Shown: one piece after another, positions 22,773-34,422 of the stretch | Position numbering within the stretch: the first letter of the stretch is position 1 | Layout of the letters: every line of letters begins with the position of its first letter | Source of the DNA: Umbelopsis isabellina | Lineage: Eukaryota > Mucoromycota > Umbelopsidomycetes > Umbelopsidales > Umbelopsidaceae | Assembly (NCBI GenBank): GCA_016758905.1 | Contig: JAEPQZ010000010.1 | Location: 372,001-436,000, forward strand | Reading direction: 5' to 3' | DNA: 64,000 nt | The notes under the pieces: model-generated | The model's input: only the letters and a program-made list of their open reading frames with translations | Database searches by the model: none | What the model was told of the DNA's origin: nothing | Made by a program: the position numbers and the translations under genes

Positions 22773-24765
22773 TTAGGGCCATTCTCTATCAAAAAGTGAA
22801 AACTCCAGGCCGTAGTTTTTATCCGCTGAATCATCACTGGCTAATTGTGAGCTGCCTGGCCAGTGTCCTTGCTCCAAGCGATGTGACATGTTATAAGGCT
22901 GATAGTTATAGGCAGGCGAGACTGATGTAAAACCCGAAGGTTGAAAAGGTTGTTCGTGTAATCGCTCTCTTCCTACCAAGTTTTTAGGTGATGGATTACG
23001 AGGTAATGAGCTTTGCTGGTAGTGTCTTCGTTGATTCATGACAACTCCACTGTTATTTCCATACATTGATTCCGAGTGAATATTATGACTTGGCACCTTC
23101 GGGTAATAGGATGGTTCCTGTCGTGGCAGTATATCGAGTTGCAAGCCACTGGAAAATGGAGAATACCAATTTGAGCCATAGGAAGGCAATGACTGAGGCG
23201 AGGATGGTTTGGGGCTGTCAGCAAGTGAAGTGTTGCTTTCTACAAATGTTTTCTCGGTCTCAGAATTCTCTTTCTGTTCGCGGATATGGCTATCTTCACC
23301 GTGTTTGGAGGTCATGACTGTTGGTACCGGTGTTTCTTTTGCATGTGATGGCTCAGGCTGAACGGTTTTATCGGTAGAAGTAACTTCATTGATCAATTCT
23401 TCATGTCGTTTGGTGCTCTCGTGGTTGATATCTTTCGAATGAGGTACACTTGGTTGTGGAGAAATTTTCAATTTGTTATGAACCTTTGTCTTCTTCTTTT
23501 TCTTTCCCTCGACTAAGACAAAAGTATCATTAAAATCTTCCATTGACACCGTGGCCGGCATAGCGTCCTGGCGAGTATGAGTACTGGGGTCGGCCGATGT
23601 TTTATTCACAACGTTGAGATCTTTCGTCAGGCTTTGATTGACTGTAAGTTTTGCTGCTGCAGCCTCCTGTGAGTGATCATTAAAACCACGGTGTGTTTCT
23701 TTGTGATTGTTGCCAAGGTCATGGTTTGTTGCCTGGTCTGAAGAATGGTGAACTTCATTCAATACACATTTATCAGACTGTACATTATTGGTATTGAACT
23801 TCTTCTCAAGAAAGGCATTTGTGATAGCATTGTTGCGACGAATCGTGGTGTCACCCATAGTCAAGTTGACCTTCTCTACAACTTCGACATTATCCTCAGC
23901 AGGAGAATCGATTGAAACATGACCAGTGTGTGCTGGAGTATACGAAGAGCCATTAGAGCGCGAGCGTGGTCGAGTTAGTCCAGTTCGGTGCACTCTCAAC
24001 ATACTATAGTCGTTTGTGTGTGTTGGCAGTGATGTGCTGGCTTCCGACACTTGCGGCGACTGCTTGGACAATTGCCAGGAACGGACGGCTGGTTGTTTTT
24101 CAGTAGACTTTAAGAATTCGTGGAATTTTTTGGTGTTTATGTACATGGTTCCAGGGATTCTGTATTCAGCCAACTTCTCCATACATGTTTCGTAGGCATC
24201 TTGTCCACGTATCTGTATGTGTGTGACCCAACAAAAATAATTTGGTTCTGGTTAGTTCCATTGAACACAAAAATTTCAAGTGGGGTAGCTTCAGCACTGT
24301 ACTGGTGTCTGCCATGCCCTCCGCAAAATTAAAAGACGGTGTACATACCTTGTGTCGAGCAATTCTAAAGGCCAGAATGCATATTAAAACTATAATGGCC
24401 AATAAAATAGTAGACGAAGCCGCAAAGCGAAGCGGCATCATGCGTAGATATTGAGTTAGGCGGTGCATCCAGGCACTGCGGGACCCTGGGGCATTCAGGG
24501 ATATCTTATCCACGGACGCTATGGTTTGCGAATCCAAAGCTGAGAATTGGTTGTGAGATACTCCATGATACTGCGGCGAATTAGCACCAAATGCTGCGGA
24601 TTGTGAAGTGTCCATTGTGAATCCAACGGATGCAAGTGCTGCGCCGATCCAAATCCTTATTTGCGAACATATTGACAACAGCAAAATAATAAAGAGTGAA
24701 ATGAGGATAAGAATAACAGGCGAAGCGACAAGCAGCGACGTGATTCGCAAGCCTCTCGTCCGCAT
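22773..24765 (-). CDS. Unknown membrane-anchored protein with long disordered tail
   Basis: I do not recognise this protein. Two exons (intron about 24217-24345) give roughly 625 residues. The ATG at 24765 starts MRTRGLRI. Two hydrophobic segments are visible: a long one near residues 9-45 (VILILISLFIILLLSICS) and one near 115-135 (STILLAIIVLICILAF). A short charged region after the intron (IRGQDAYETCMEKLAEYRIP, then KKFHEFLKS) looks like a folded piece. About 450 residues rich in Ser, Thr, His, Asn, Pro and Lys follow, with a lysine cluster VEGKKKKKTK. It could be an ER or nuclear-envelope protein with a cytosolic tail; this is inference only. The two-exon structure and lack of stops over about 1.4 kb support a real gene. 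Confidence 0.72.
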
Positions 24766-25007
24766 GTGTCGAATCAAAAAAGGGGTTTGAAGAAGTGAAG
24801 GGCTACGTTAAAAGAAAGTTTTTTTTATTATATTTACTTGTTGCTGTATTGTAGATACCCTAATCTTCTCAAAATAGAAATAAAAGGCTGACTTTGCATG
24901 TCCAACAAATGAAGTAGCCAATCATATTTGAAGGATGGGACTTATTTGCATAGCTGAATTTCGTATTTCTTTGGTTGATCAAGCAAATGTTCATATTAGG
25001 ATTGGGC

Positions 25008-26016
25008 TCATTTGATAGCTGCTGCTCTTTTACTATCGCGCTCCTCTCCTATAGTTAATTTGATACCTCTGTGCTTTGGTAACGACACCCAAGGACGTTT
25101 TTGATCTCCAATAACAAAGATATTTTCAGTGGTGGTTGCAAATGGTCGATCCAAGCCATCTTTGACATGAACAATTCCACAGCCTCCCATGTGACGCTCA
25201 ATATGGGTAATGCTACCGACTCGTCCAATATTTCGGCCGCCAATGGTCATACAGAGCATCCCTACGCTGAACTTGAGATAGTCGAGAATGCGGTTAGTAT
25301 TCAGGTCCAGTCGAACTGTGTCATTTACTTTAATGGCGGGATCCGGATATCGAATAGTTCGGCCGTCATATGTGTAAATATAAGGAATAGCTTTCCCACC
25401 AAGTTTCTTCTTTCTAACCTTGCAAAGTTTGTACCCGGTTTCTTCCTCGGAAATACGATGAACCGTATAGCGGCCTTTAATATCAGGCAAAATCCGAAAA
25501 TGTTCTCCAATCTTGTCAATACTGAGCACGTCTGTGTATATCACATATATTAGTTCCTAATTTGGCATACGAACCTATAAATGTCCATATTAAAATGAAA
25601 ACTTCACCCATAAATCCAATAGGAAAAGCCATATCAGTGCGCACTCGATTGTCAATCTTCACCAGGCGTTGTTTCAATATCAGTTTGGCTTCTCGGTTGT
25701 CATGCCTGATGGTTAGTCTCAATCGGTTCTGAAGGAATACTGAGAGCGGTAGACAGCTGCGGGCCTTGTGCGGACCGCCAGACGCTTTGACAGCATAGCA
25801 GCCTAAAAGTTCATACGGAAAAGAAAAAGCCAGCTGAGTAGTTGTTTCATGACTATTTACTGCATATGATAATTAGTTTACCACCCAGTTTATCTAGCAT
25901 CCATGCTTTGGGTGCTCGCAATCTTTTTAATGATTTCCTGGGTGACCGAGGCTGAAAATAAAAATATTAGAGCATTGGTGATATCAATCCATAGTTGAGT
26001 TGGTGCTTTATACCAT
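25008..26016 (-). CDS. RPS4: Ribosomal protein eS4, divergent copy
   Basis: Small-subunit protein eS4 by length (about 260 residues) and by all landmarks: WMLDKLGGCYAVKASGGPH, NRLRLTIRHDNREAKLILKQ, DVLSIDKIGEHFRILPDIKG, TIRYPDPAIKVNDTVRLDL, RVGSITHIERHMGG and WVSLPKHRGIKLTIGEERD. The coding start is an ATG-only exon (26014-26016) followed by a 62-bp intron; exon two begins at 25951 with PRSPRKSLKRLRAPKAW, giving the canonical distance from Met to WMLDKLGG. Sequence differs from usual fungal eS4 at many normally fixed sites (for example IRHDNREAK for the usual LTGxEV region). Codon choice is not the strongly biased set seen in RPL3 at 60.7-61.9 kb (for instance TTA AAA AGA TTG CGA). This suggests a weakly expressed or specialised paralogue rather than the main copy. 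No frame breaks were seen. Confidence 0.85.
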
Positions 26017-26453
26017 ATCGCATGTAAAATTTTTGTAGGGAAAGAAAAAGGTGAAAGAGGAATTGATTTATTCAGACCCTCTTTTTCTATGAATTTGCAT
26101 AAATAAAGCTCAAACCAGTTTGGATTTTATTCCATATACCTTGAAAATTGCTCGCTCGACTTAATTTCATGCTTAATATCGAGAGAGTGTCTTTATATTG
26201 CCTGTGAGGGACAAAACTAGGTCTTTTCCTGTCCTCGAAAATTGATGAATTTAAACCAGCATATTATAGAAAACCGTTGAATGAATTCGTAACTAGTCGG
26301 TACAATAGGTTTGGAGGATGAAGAATGGCTTATTTGTGATGCTATCTTGCCAGTCAAATTTTACAACGTATCAATAATTTGGTAAGCCCTTTGAATGGCC
26401 GGGACAAAATTTCCATTTGCGGTTGCTCCTTTGACTCTCAGCACTTGGACATA
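26017..26453. promoter_or_regulatory. Divergent promoter, eS4 copy / Tlg1 SNARE
   Basis: About 440 bp between outward-facing starts, AT-rich, with no reading frame. It must contain both promoters. No specific factor site can be named. Confidence 0.45.
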
Positions 26454-27527
26454 ATGGCTGCTCCGGATCCATTCAACGTGGTCAAGAAGTAAGCAGGCTA
26501 TAATGCTATACGACGTGTTAAATGAAGTTTTTAACCATGCTCTATAAAGAGATGTGGAAGCATCTTTGAGTAACGCTACAGCCTTGTTTGACTCGTGGAA
26601 GAGAATCTACAACACTGTGTCATCGCCAAGCAATGAGGAACTAGCTTGGACAGCAGACGACTTGACAGCAGCCCTCGAAGCCATCAGTCAGGACTTAGAA
26701 GATTTAGAGGAATCTGTATCAGCTGTACAAGCCAACCCTGAAAAGTTCAAAGTCACTAGTAGTGAAATCCAAGCACGTAACAGCTTTATAAGTCGAACGC
26801 GGAGTGCCGTGAGGGAAATAGAAGATGTATTGAAGAACCCTCCTCGCAAAGACAAATCAAAGGGCAAAAAAGTACGTAAAAAACACTTTTCCATTTATTC
26901 TTGAAAATACATTTAAAAAGTGCTGACACTAAGTTATCTACAACAGAGTCAGTCTGGCAACAATTATAGTACTGGAGAATTTGCCGCCAGTCCCTTCGCT
27001 GACGACAATCAGCGATACATTGATAACGCAAGCGGACAGCAAGCTGTAGGTTATCAATCATATTCTGATTATACTTGTAATTTTGTAGGCTTACTCTCAG
27101 TCGTCTAGATCATGATGCAAGAGCAAGATACACAATTAGATAGTATCTCAGGAACGCTACACAATCTTAAAGATATTGCCGGCACGATGCATCAAGAAGT
27201 GGAAGATCATGCAATGTAACTTTCAAAATAGTTGTTAGTCATGTCTTTTCTTGGGCTTAACAATTAATTTGCAGTTTATTGGATGACTTAGATCAGCATG
27301 TGGACAGATCGTCCAGCCGACTGAATCGAGCTATGGATCGAGTAAAATATATACTTCGAAAAGAAGAAGGTAGATGAAGTCTTTATTTCATTTCTCATAC
27401 CAATAATCAACAGCGTGATATGTCTTGCTAATGCTTAAAAATTCAAATAGAGTCAAAATCAGGATATTGCGTATGCTGCCTTATCATTGTATTAATCATC
27501 TTGCTCATATTGGTACTTACAATTTAG
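26454..27527 (+). CDS. TLG1: Tlg1/syntaxin-6-like Qc-SNARE
   Basis: Tail-anchored t-SNARE for endosome-to-Golgi fusion. Six exons (26454-26488, 26550-26871, 26947-27045, 27109-27215, 27275-27369, 27451-27527) give 244 residues. The N-terminal domain is syntaxin-6-like (MAAPDPFNVVKKDVEASL, then ELAWTADDLTAALEAISQDL, and the later SSEIQARNSFISRTR). The SNARE motif runs from MMQEQDTQLDSISGTLHNLK through HQEVEDHAILLDDLDQHV to SRLNRAMDRVKYILRKEE. A Cys-rich juxtamembrane GYCVCC, which could be palmitoylated, precedes one membrane helix (LIIVLIILLILVLTI). Counting heptads, layers -7 to +7 are all filled with hydrophobic or small residues except the zero layer, which is His (codon at 27208-27210) instead of the usual Gln. 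Confidence 0.88.
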
Positions 27528-27848
27528 TCAAGACTAGCAACATCACCCTTCGAAAATACATATAATACCTTTGTAATATTAATCTTGTGTGTATTTCAAT
27601 GAGTTACCTGCAAGTACATGACTTCTATATGCAAAAAAAATGAAAATTAGATAACGACTAGCATGTGTAAAATGATTTGAGGTTTTTAATGACATTATGC
27701 ATACAGCGCATTGGGAAAAAAATGCGAATGAAAGAGAAAAAAGGGTGCAAAAACAATATGCACCAGCTATGTGAATTGTGTATCATCGATTACAAATATA
27801 CGTCTATGACAGCTATGCTCTGCAACGTTTGGTAAAAGACAGTGGGTT
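27528..27848. other. Convergent 3' region
   Basis: Between the ends of the SNARE and flippase genes. AT-rich with A-runs, no reading frame; the two 3' UTRs. Confidence 0.45.
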
Positions 27849-30800
27849 TTAACCTTGAGGTTTACTCTTGAAAGTGTCATACATTCTGATCAATTTTCCT
27901 TGATCAGTTTCGTTCTGTGAGAATGCGAAACCTCGCGTCTTCTTTAGTCGTTGAATCTTGCGAACTTTGTTAACAGCTTGTCTGAAACGATCCATTCTTG
28001 GTCGATAATCTGGCAAATTAAGTTTCTGAATTTCTTGTACAAAGTGATACATTTGAGGTCGATACATTCTCTTGTAGCTAAAAGGAGCACGTTTCAACAT
28101 TTGAATAAACAGTAAAAGATTTTTGTGAGATTGATACTTACAACTTCCAAATGTAATCTCGAGTATTTGCCAAAAGTGGAATGAGTAGAAGGAAGAGCCA
28201 ATAGTTGACATTACCAAAAAGCACAGGTACGATGCCCTCATATTCCGTGAAGATGCCCCAAGGCAGCATGGGACCAACGTAAGCAACTAAAGGCATGTAT
28301 ACAAACCAAATAACCATAGAACCAGGTATCATGATAACTGACCACTTGGTCCAAATGCTACAAGTGAGAGAGTAAGTAAGTGAGACGGTCCAACCCCCGC
28401 ATGTAGAAGCAAATCATGACTCACTCTGTGATCAGACATCCCTTGTAGAGAATAGCCGCTAGAGTTGCAGTGAAGATGGTTGTTCCGACCCACCATTGAC
28501 CACCGGACCATCCGTTTGTAAATACATCATCGTTCCGGAAAGCCAGCATTCCGGCAAAGAAAAGGATCTGCCAACATTTGTTAGAAATATTGCCAAAAGA
28601 TTCAGTGAAAATCTGATGATGGTATTACTTACCAAAGAATGGTATATCGCATTAGCAATCCAACCCCAAAAACGCTTTTGATTGAAAAACTCGTTGTTTT
28701 GGCCAAGCATATACATTTGAGGGTATTTGTCTAAAAGACGAGCAGACGAAAATTGATCAAATACTCCAATTGCCAATGGGGGCAAGATGGTGAAGATAAC
28801 GTTGAAACATGACATTGTCCATGACTCGTACAGAGTTTGCCCTGAAAATCCGTTGAAAATAGCATACTAAGGAAATGCCAATATCAGTATGATGATTAAT
28901 AACAGCTACTTGAGCTATTTTGTCAACTTACCCAGAATTGAGTCAAATACAAGGCAACATTCTTGTAGAAAAAGTAAAAGATCATTTTACTCAATCTTTG
29001 ATATGCCCATGAACCGTGAACCAAGAGAAGCTTACGAAGGAAACGGAATTGGGAAATGGAAAAGTCTGCACTTCGTGCAGCTTGTAGACCTTCGACTCCA
29101 CTGATACCGACACCAACATGTGCAGCCTGAATCATAGAAACGTCATTGGCACCATCGCCAATTGCTAAAAGAATGGAGCGCGAGTACTTCTTGACTAGTT
29201 TGACAACTAAAGCCTTTTGTAAAGGTGATACACGACAGCAAACCACAGCTTTACATTTTTTGGCCAGATCCAGGAAAATCTTTTCAATGTCCTTTTCCAA
29301 TGCAAAGGTAAGTGCGCGGCCATCAATGACCAGAGCTAGTGGATCATCTTGGTGAGGGGCTTGTCCGGTCGTAAGTTCTTGAAGTTTGGCTTCAAGGAAG
29401 GTCTTGGTGTCAAAATGATTGTCTTCGTTGCAAATGATGAGACTCATATCCTCGTGCAACAATCGGCAACTGTAGCCAATGTTAATGGCAGTTTCTTGTC
29501 GATCTCCTGTCAAAACCCACACTTTGATACCAGCTTCTTGAAGCGTATGAATTGTATCAGGTACACCATCCTGCAGCTTATCTTCGATAGCAGTGGCTCC
29601 AAGAAGGAACATATCCTGCTCAATGATCTCGGCAGCTTTGTCTAATTCTTCGGCACGGTTTGTCAATGTCGTAGCTGCGGCATCATGAATTTGTGACCAA
29701 CGATTATATTCTTCTTCGGGAATTTCACGCATAGCCAAACAAAGCGTACGTAAACCCTCAGTTGCAAAATCCTAATATTGAATTATGAGCAAGACATATC
29801 CGTGATAATAATCCATATTGTACCATTGTTTCTTTACCTCTAAATGCGCCAATGTTGGCTCAACAAAAGGATTATTGCCATTCAGTCGTTCCAAGATCAC
29901 AGTGTCAGCGCCTTTGCAGTAAAGTTTGATCTTGCCGTCTGGGCAGCGAACGATGACGGACATGCGCTTTCTAGTAGAGTTGAATTCACAGACATTCAAA
30001 ATTTGAAATTCTTGATCGACACCATTGGCCATACAATTGATTGAATTTGGACGGCGAGCATAAAATCTGAACCCTAGGGTACTGGCGCCATCTACCAAAG
30101 CTCCTTCGTCGGGAGAGGCGGCCTGATATACAATGTCTTCAGAACCTTCCTTTCGTTCAGGGATGACAGTGTGGCAAGTCATCAATAAAGTCAAGAATTC
30201 ATTGACGATGTTGGCAGATTTAGATGTCGTCTCATGATCCTTTAGTTGTTTGAACGTAAACTGCCCTTCCGAATCTTCGTTATGTTGAGCAGCTCGATCA
30301 GATTCAACCTTTTCAGCATAGCGAAGTCCAGCAATAGAGCATTCTCGGAACTCCATCTCGTTACATGTCAATGTTCCGGTCTTATCTGAGAACACATACT
30401 CAACTTGACCTAGTTCCTCAATCAAACTACTACTGCGAGCTACAGCAGGAGTATCAGTCTTCTCATAGTACATGTCTAAATCCCTGTCAATCAGCATAGA
30501 TTGGACGTATTTGACAACTTCCATCGTTACCATCAAACTGATGGGAATGAAACTGTTGAACAAAATCAAGAATGTCAAAATCTGGTTGCCAAATTCTTGA
30601 GCTTTGTTGGTCGATGCTTGGTTGAGGTAACCCATTGTGGAATCCTGACGGACAGATATCACAAAATTACCAGCCGCACATGCAACACTCATAATGACAA
30701 GAATGATAAACAGAGAAAGAATGTTTCTGTTCGTAATTCTGGTAACATTTGATTGCTTGGTAGGCTTTTTGCTGTAATGTAACGATGATTTTAATCTACT

Positions 30801-32480
30801 GTCATACACTGGCCTGTAACGAAGTAATGATTTGAAAATTCATACCTGGAATTCAACATCAATTTGGTTTCATGACCAGTAAATACTACTAAACCATAAA
30901 TCCAAGGAGTATTACGAAGTTGTGCGCCTCTTAGGAGAATCTGCTGCGGGTCGATTGGGTAGTCTTTTGTTTTGCCACCCAAATCTTTAGAAGGAAGTGA
31001 TAATGTGCCGTCGTAGTTATAGAGTCGATTGTTCGGTTGCTCTGATTTTAAAACGCCGCCTAATTGAGATATTTGCTGTGGAGATGTATGTGTGGCCGTC
31101 TCAGGTAGTGCTTGCTTGATCTTTAGATTGACCTCACTTTTTGCAACCCAGGATGTCAGTTGTTGGACTTGCTTCAGTTTCAAAATAAGTAACTTACCCA
31201 TCTAGATTACTGGTTTCGATGTAACATAAACCTTCTGGCTCGGAACTACTTAACAGTAACAGATCTGCTGGGAAGAACTCTGCTCCTTCTATTCTACAAA
31301 TGTCGCCAACTTTGATTTCTCGCCACCGTCGTTCAACAAATTGGCCACCAGAAAGTACTTTACATATGCGTGCGTTGACTTCGGCGTCGGAACGATGAAC
31401 ACCCTGTTTGAGTAGATCTTTAGCGACAATCGGAGAGCATGAATTACAAGTTTTATAACCCTTACCCAATCTTCGACAATTTCCTTGATAGCAGTAATGA
31501 TCAAAACAATGACGAGAGGGATCAATGTAGTCCATTTCGAAGTTGGCGAAACGTTGGGAATTTGCTATGATGGAGGAAAAGTTTAAATAAGCCTGTGCGG
31601 AACATAAAACTAGCTCTATGCCATGAAGAAATACCTGAATGCCCGAAATAAATAAGAAAAACAAATTTGCGTATTTGCTAAACTCCACGTAAAGGAACTT
31701 TGGCAAGAACGTGAACGCGCTATACTTTGCGGTAAACACCCTATTATGCAGGAACTTTTGTTCTGCATTCAAGTTTTCACTATTGACATAAATTAAGCGT
31801 GGACCAGCCGCTTCCTTATTCTTTCGCCGATTGAAACAGTTTCCAAAACAATCACTGAAGCTAAATTTCTTCTTTCTTGGCGTGCGTTGTGATTTCTGAC
31901 GGCGGGGAAAATCACTGGCTTGAAGTGATCTGTATTCTTCGCCTTGATATGTATTATTAGTAGATCCGAGTATTATGTCATTCATAGAATTGCTAGACAT
32001 TAATCCTTTCCGGGCATGTGGTGGTGGGGTCGTAATGTATTCGTTTTCATATTGATTCATATCACCAAAGGATGCTTCCAACATCTCAGTTGATTCGTTG
32101 TCGTGAAACGTTGCGTATGTGGAGTTACGGTGGTTATGAGATGATTCAAATGATGCGAAGGAAGGAGCAGCTTGGAACGGTGGATTTCTATGATGTGATA
32201 TATCGTCTACTTTTGGGGTTGATACAAATAAAGGGTTAGTCGAGATGAAGAACCGAGAGGAGTACCATTAACCCATTCACTAGAGTGATAAAAACTCTGG
32301 CAAATAAAAGGAGGGAGGGAGGGGAGAGAATAGCTTACCACTGTCTGCAGATGAATAGCCTGGTCTAGAAGGAGAGCTTGAATACTTTTCATCAAAAGTG
32401 TTTGAGTCGTGCAAATCAAAAGATTCAGGTGCAGATTCGGTAGGTCGTCTGCTGTACGGATTAGTATATGATTGCGACAT
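27849..32480 (-). CDS. DRS2: P4-ATPase phospholipid flippase, Drs2 type
   Basis: Golgi/endosomal aminophospholipid flippase of roughly 1,300 residues. A disordered N-terminus ([13 protein letters not shown]) leads to the family entry signature near 31790-31690 ([20 protein letters not shown]). The actuator loop reads TSNLDG, continuing after an intron as [14 protein letters not shown]4 has [17 protein letters not shown] with the Drs2-type PISL. The phosphorylation site is [15 protein letters not shown]. The hinge [18 protein letters not shown] is near 29100-29170. The C-terminal tail holds RGFAFSQNE and LIRMYDT, the Drs2 regulatory box. Multiple introns of 50-90 bp interrupt it. A Cdc50-type partner would be needed but is not in the window. 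The tail motif makes Drs2 more likely than Dnf1/2 or Neo1. Confidence 0.94.
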
Positions 32481-32996
32481 GGCGCTAGGATGCCACCACG
32501 TGGTTATACTGTTGGATGGGCTGTATCAAGTTTACGGCAGACGAATAAGCGATAGTCGTACGTAGTATGATATCTAACAGTAGAATCTCAGTGTGCACCA
32601 AGTAGATGAAAAGTTGAGAACGTTGCAAGTGGTTTTGGGATGAGCCGGGGTTGATTTTTTTTTTCGTGCAAGCCAGAATAAAAGCGAGCAAAGAGCCAAT
32701 TGTGGCTCTGTGACAGTTGGCCTGGGTCCCTGACTGTATCCAGTAAAACAGGCAAAATCGGTTTCTTAGCTCTTGATACATCTCTTGTGTATAGACATCA
32801 TTGTTCGGTGGACTTAACGCACGTTCATACAATTCATTTTTGTACCTGAGTAATTATTTTAATGCATGAGTTTCAGGTACGCGCCTCTGTTTCATGGCTG
32901 AGTTTTGCATCTGCGGAAAAGAGAATCAGCTCGTTTCTGAGGCTCGAAAGCTAAATTGGGAAAACACAGTCATAATTTTTTCAACACCTTCTTGCC
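32481..32996. promoter_or_regulatory. Divergent promoter, DRS2 / EFM7
   Basis: About 515 bp between outward-facing genes. A minus-strand open frame crosses part of it but has no family likeness. A T-run is at 32656-32668. No defined site can be named. Confidence 0.4.
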
Positions 32997-34016
32997 ATGT
33001 CAACCTCAAGTGATCATGAAGACGATTTTGCTGATCTATTTGGGGTGATTATCATGACATACCATGCTGCTTACTTCGCCAGTTCTAGTAACAAATTTTA
33101 AATAGGCGTCGGACGATGAAGAAGTCAAACAGCCCCAACATACTTTCCAAAAATACCAGCGACAGGCCGAGCTAGTGCTTGCTGGTATGTGAATTTGATA
33201 TCCGTATTCCTCTATATGACTATCTAAATCGGGATGACTGAATACTATACTTCAATAGGTACACCATTAGAATTGGAACTGAGGCTTGTAGGGTCGCATC
33301 CTCTGTGGGCACATTACTTATGGAACGCTGCAAAGGTCTTTGGAAATTATTTGGATGAAAACAAAGATCTTTGTCGAGGCAAAACTGTGCTAGAATTGGG
33401 GGCTGGAGCAGCTCTTCCCAGCATTATAGCCTCAGCAAACGGCGCTACGAAAACTGTTGTAACAGATTACCCTGATCAAGAGTTAATAGACAACATAGAA
33501 TACAATATAAAGTCCAATCTACCGACTCAATTTGAGAATCAGAGCATTTGTGCAAAGGTAAGTTAAACTATGTGAGTAAACAAAAGGCTCGAGAAAACTC
33601 ATCACAATGATCTATAGGGTTATGTTTGGGGTACAAAGGTTGCAACGCTGAAAGAAACACTGCCCAATGCAGAGACGAAGTTTGACATTATCATCCTCAG
33701 TGACTTAATTTTCAACCACTCGCAACACCATGCTATGTTGCGTACTTGCCGCGAGTTAATCAAACCAAAGACTGGTCTTGTTCTTGTGTTTTATACCCAT
33801 CATCGGCCCCATCTAGCTCACCGTGACTTGCAATTCTTCGAGATTGCACAGAGACCGTTCAGCCCAGAGGTTGATCCAGAAAATTGGGATGAAGTTGGAT
33901 ATAGCTTTCACGCTGATGAGTTTCTTACTGAAAATATGGGTGTCATGTTTGAAGAAGACCAGGGTGATCAAGTTGTGCGTTCCACTGTTCACGGCTGGAA
34001 GCTCTGGTTGGACTAA
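32997..34016 (+). CDS. EFM7: EFM7/Nnt1-like elongation factor 1A methyltransferase
   Basis: S-adenosylmethionine-dependent methyltransferase that in yeast modifies the N-terminus and Lys of eEF1A. The gene starts MSTSSDHEDDFADLFG, the short acidic leader usual in the family. Three introns split the frame; acceptors precede ASDDEEVKQPQ, GTPLELELRLVGSHPLW and GYVWGTK. Signatures are GSHPLWAHYLWNAAKVF, motif I VLELGAGAALPS, VVTDYPDQELIDNIEYN, and FDIIILSDLIFNHSQHHAML for the DLxFNH catalytic region. The C-terminus ends WKLWLD at 34016. About 260 residues, full length. It belongs to the METTL16B/Nicotinamide N-methyltransferase-like group by older names, but GSHPLW and the D-L-x-F-N-H motif favour EFM7. 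Confidence 0.92.
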
Positions 34017-34422
34017 ATTAATAGAGTAGAATAAATTTATATGTATTGCGTTGTGCACCTTAAAAAAATTGGCATTTGTCGTCGGTGATGATCATTACTA
34101 CTGACACTTAAAAAAAAAAAAAAGAGGGAAAAATGAAAATGAACTGCATTGCAGATATCCCAATCATTTTGGATGAAAAATCAGAATCAGGAGAAGCAAT
34201 TCATCTGATTCATTGCAATAAGCAAAAAAATTAGTAGTAACGTATTCCATGAGCTTCGGAGAACGCTCAATATCGCGAATCAGTGACCGCCCCCCGCCCT
34301 GTACTACCATGAGACACCATAAGCTCAAGTGAACCTTGCTCAGTTCTCATCGGCTTGACCTTGCATGCGAACATAAGCTTTGCGGCACATTTGAGTAAAG
34401 TAACAACTTGCAAAGTCTGCTT
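34017..34422. other. Intergenic, EFM7 3' UTR and PUF-gene promoter
   Basis: About 400 bp with an A13-type run at 34110-34123. No coding signal. Both neighbours are on the plus strand. Confidence 0.4.
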
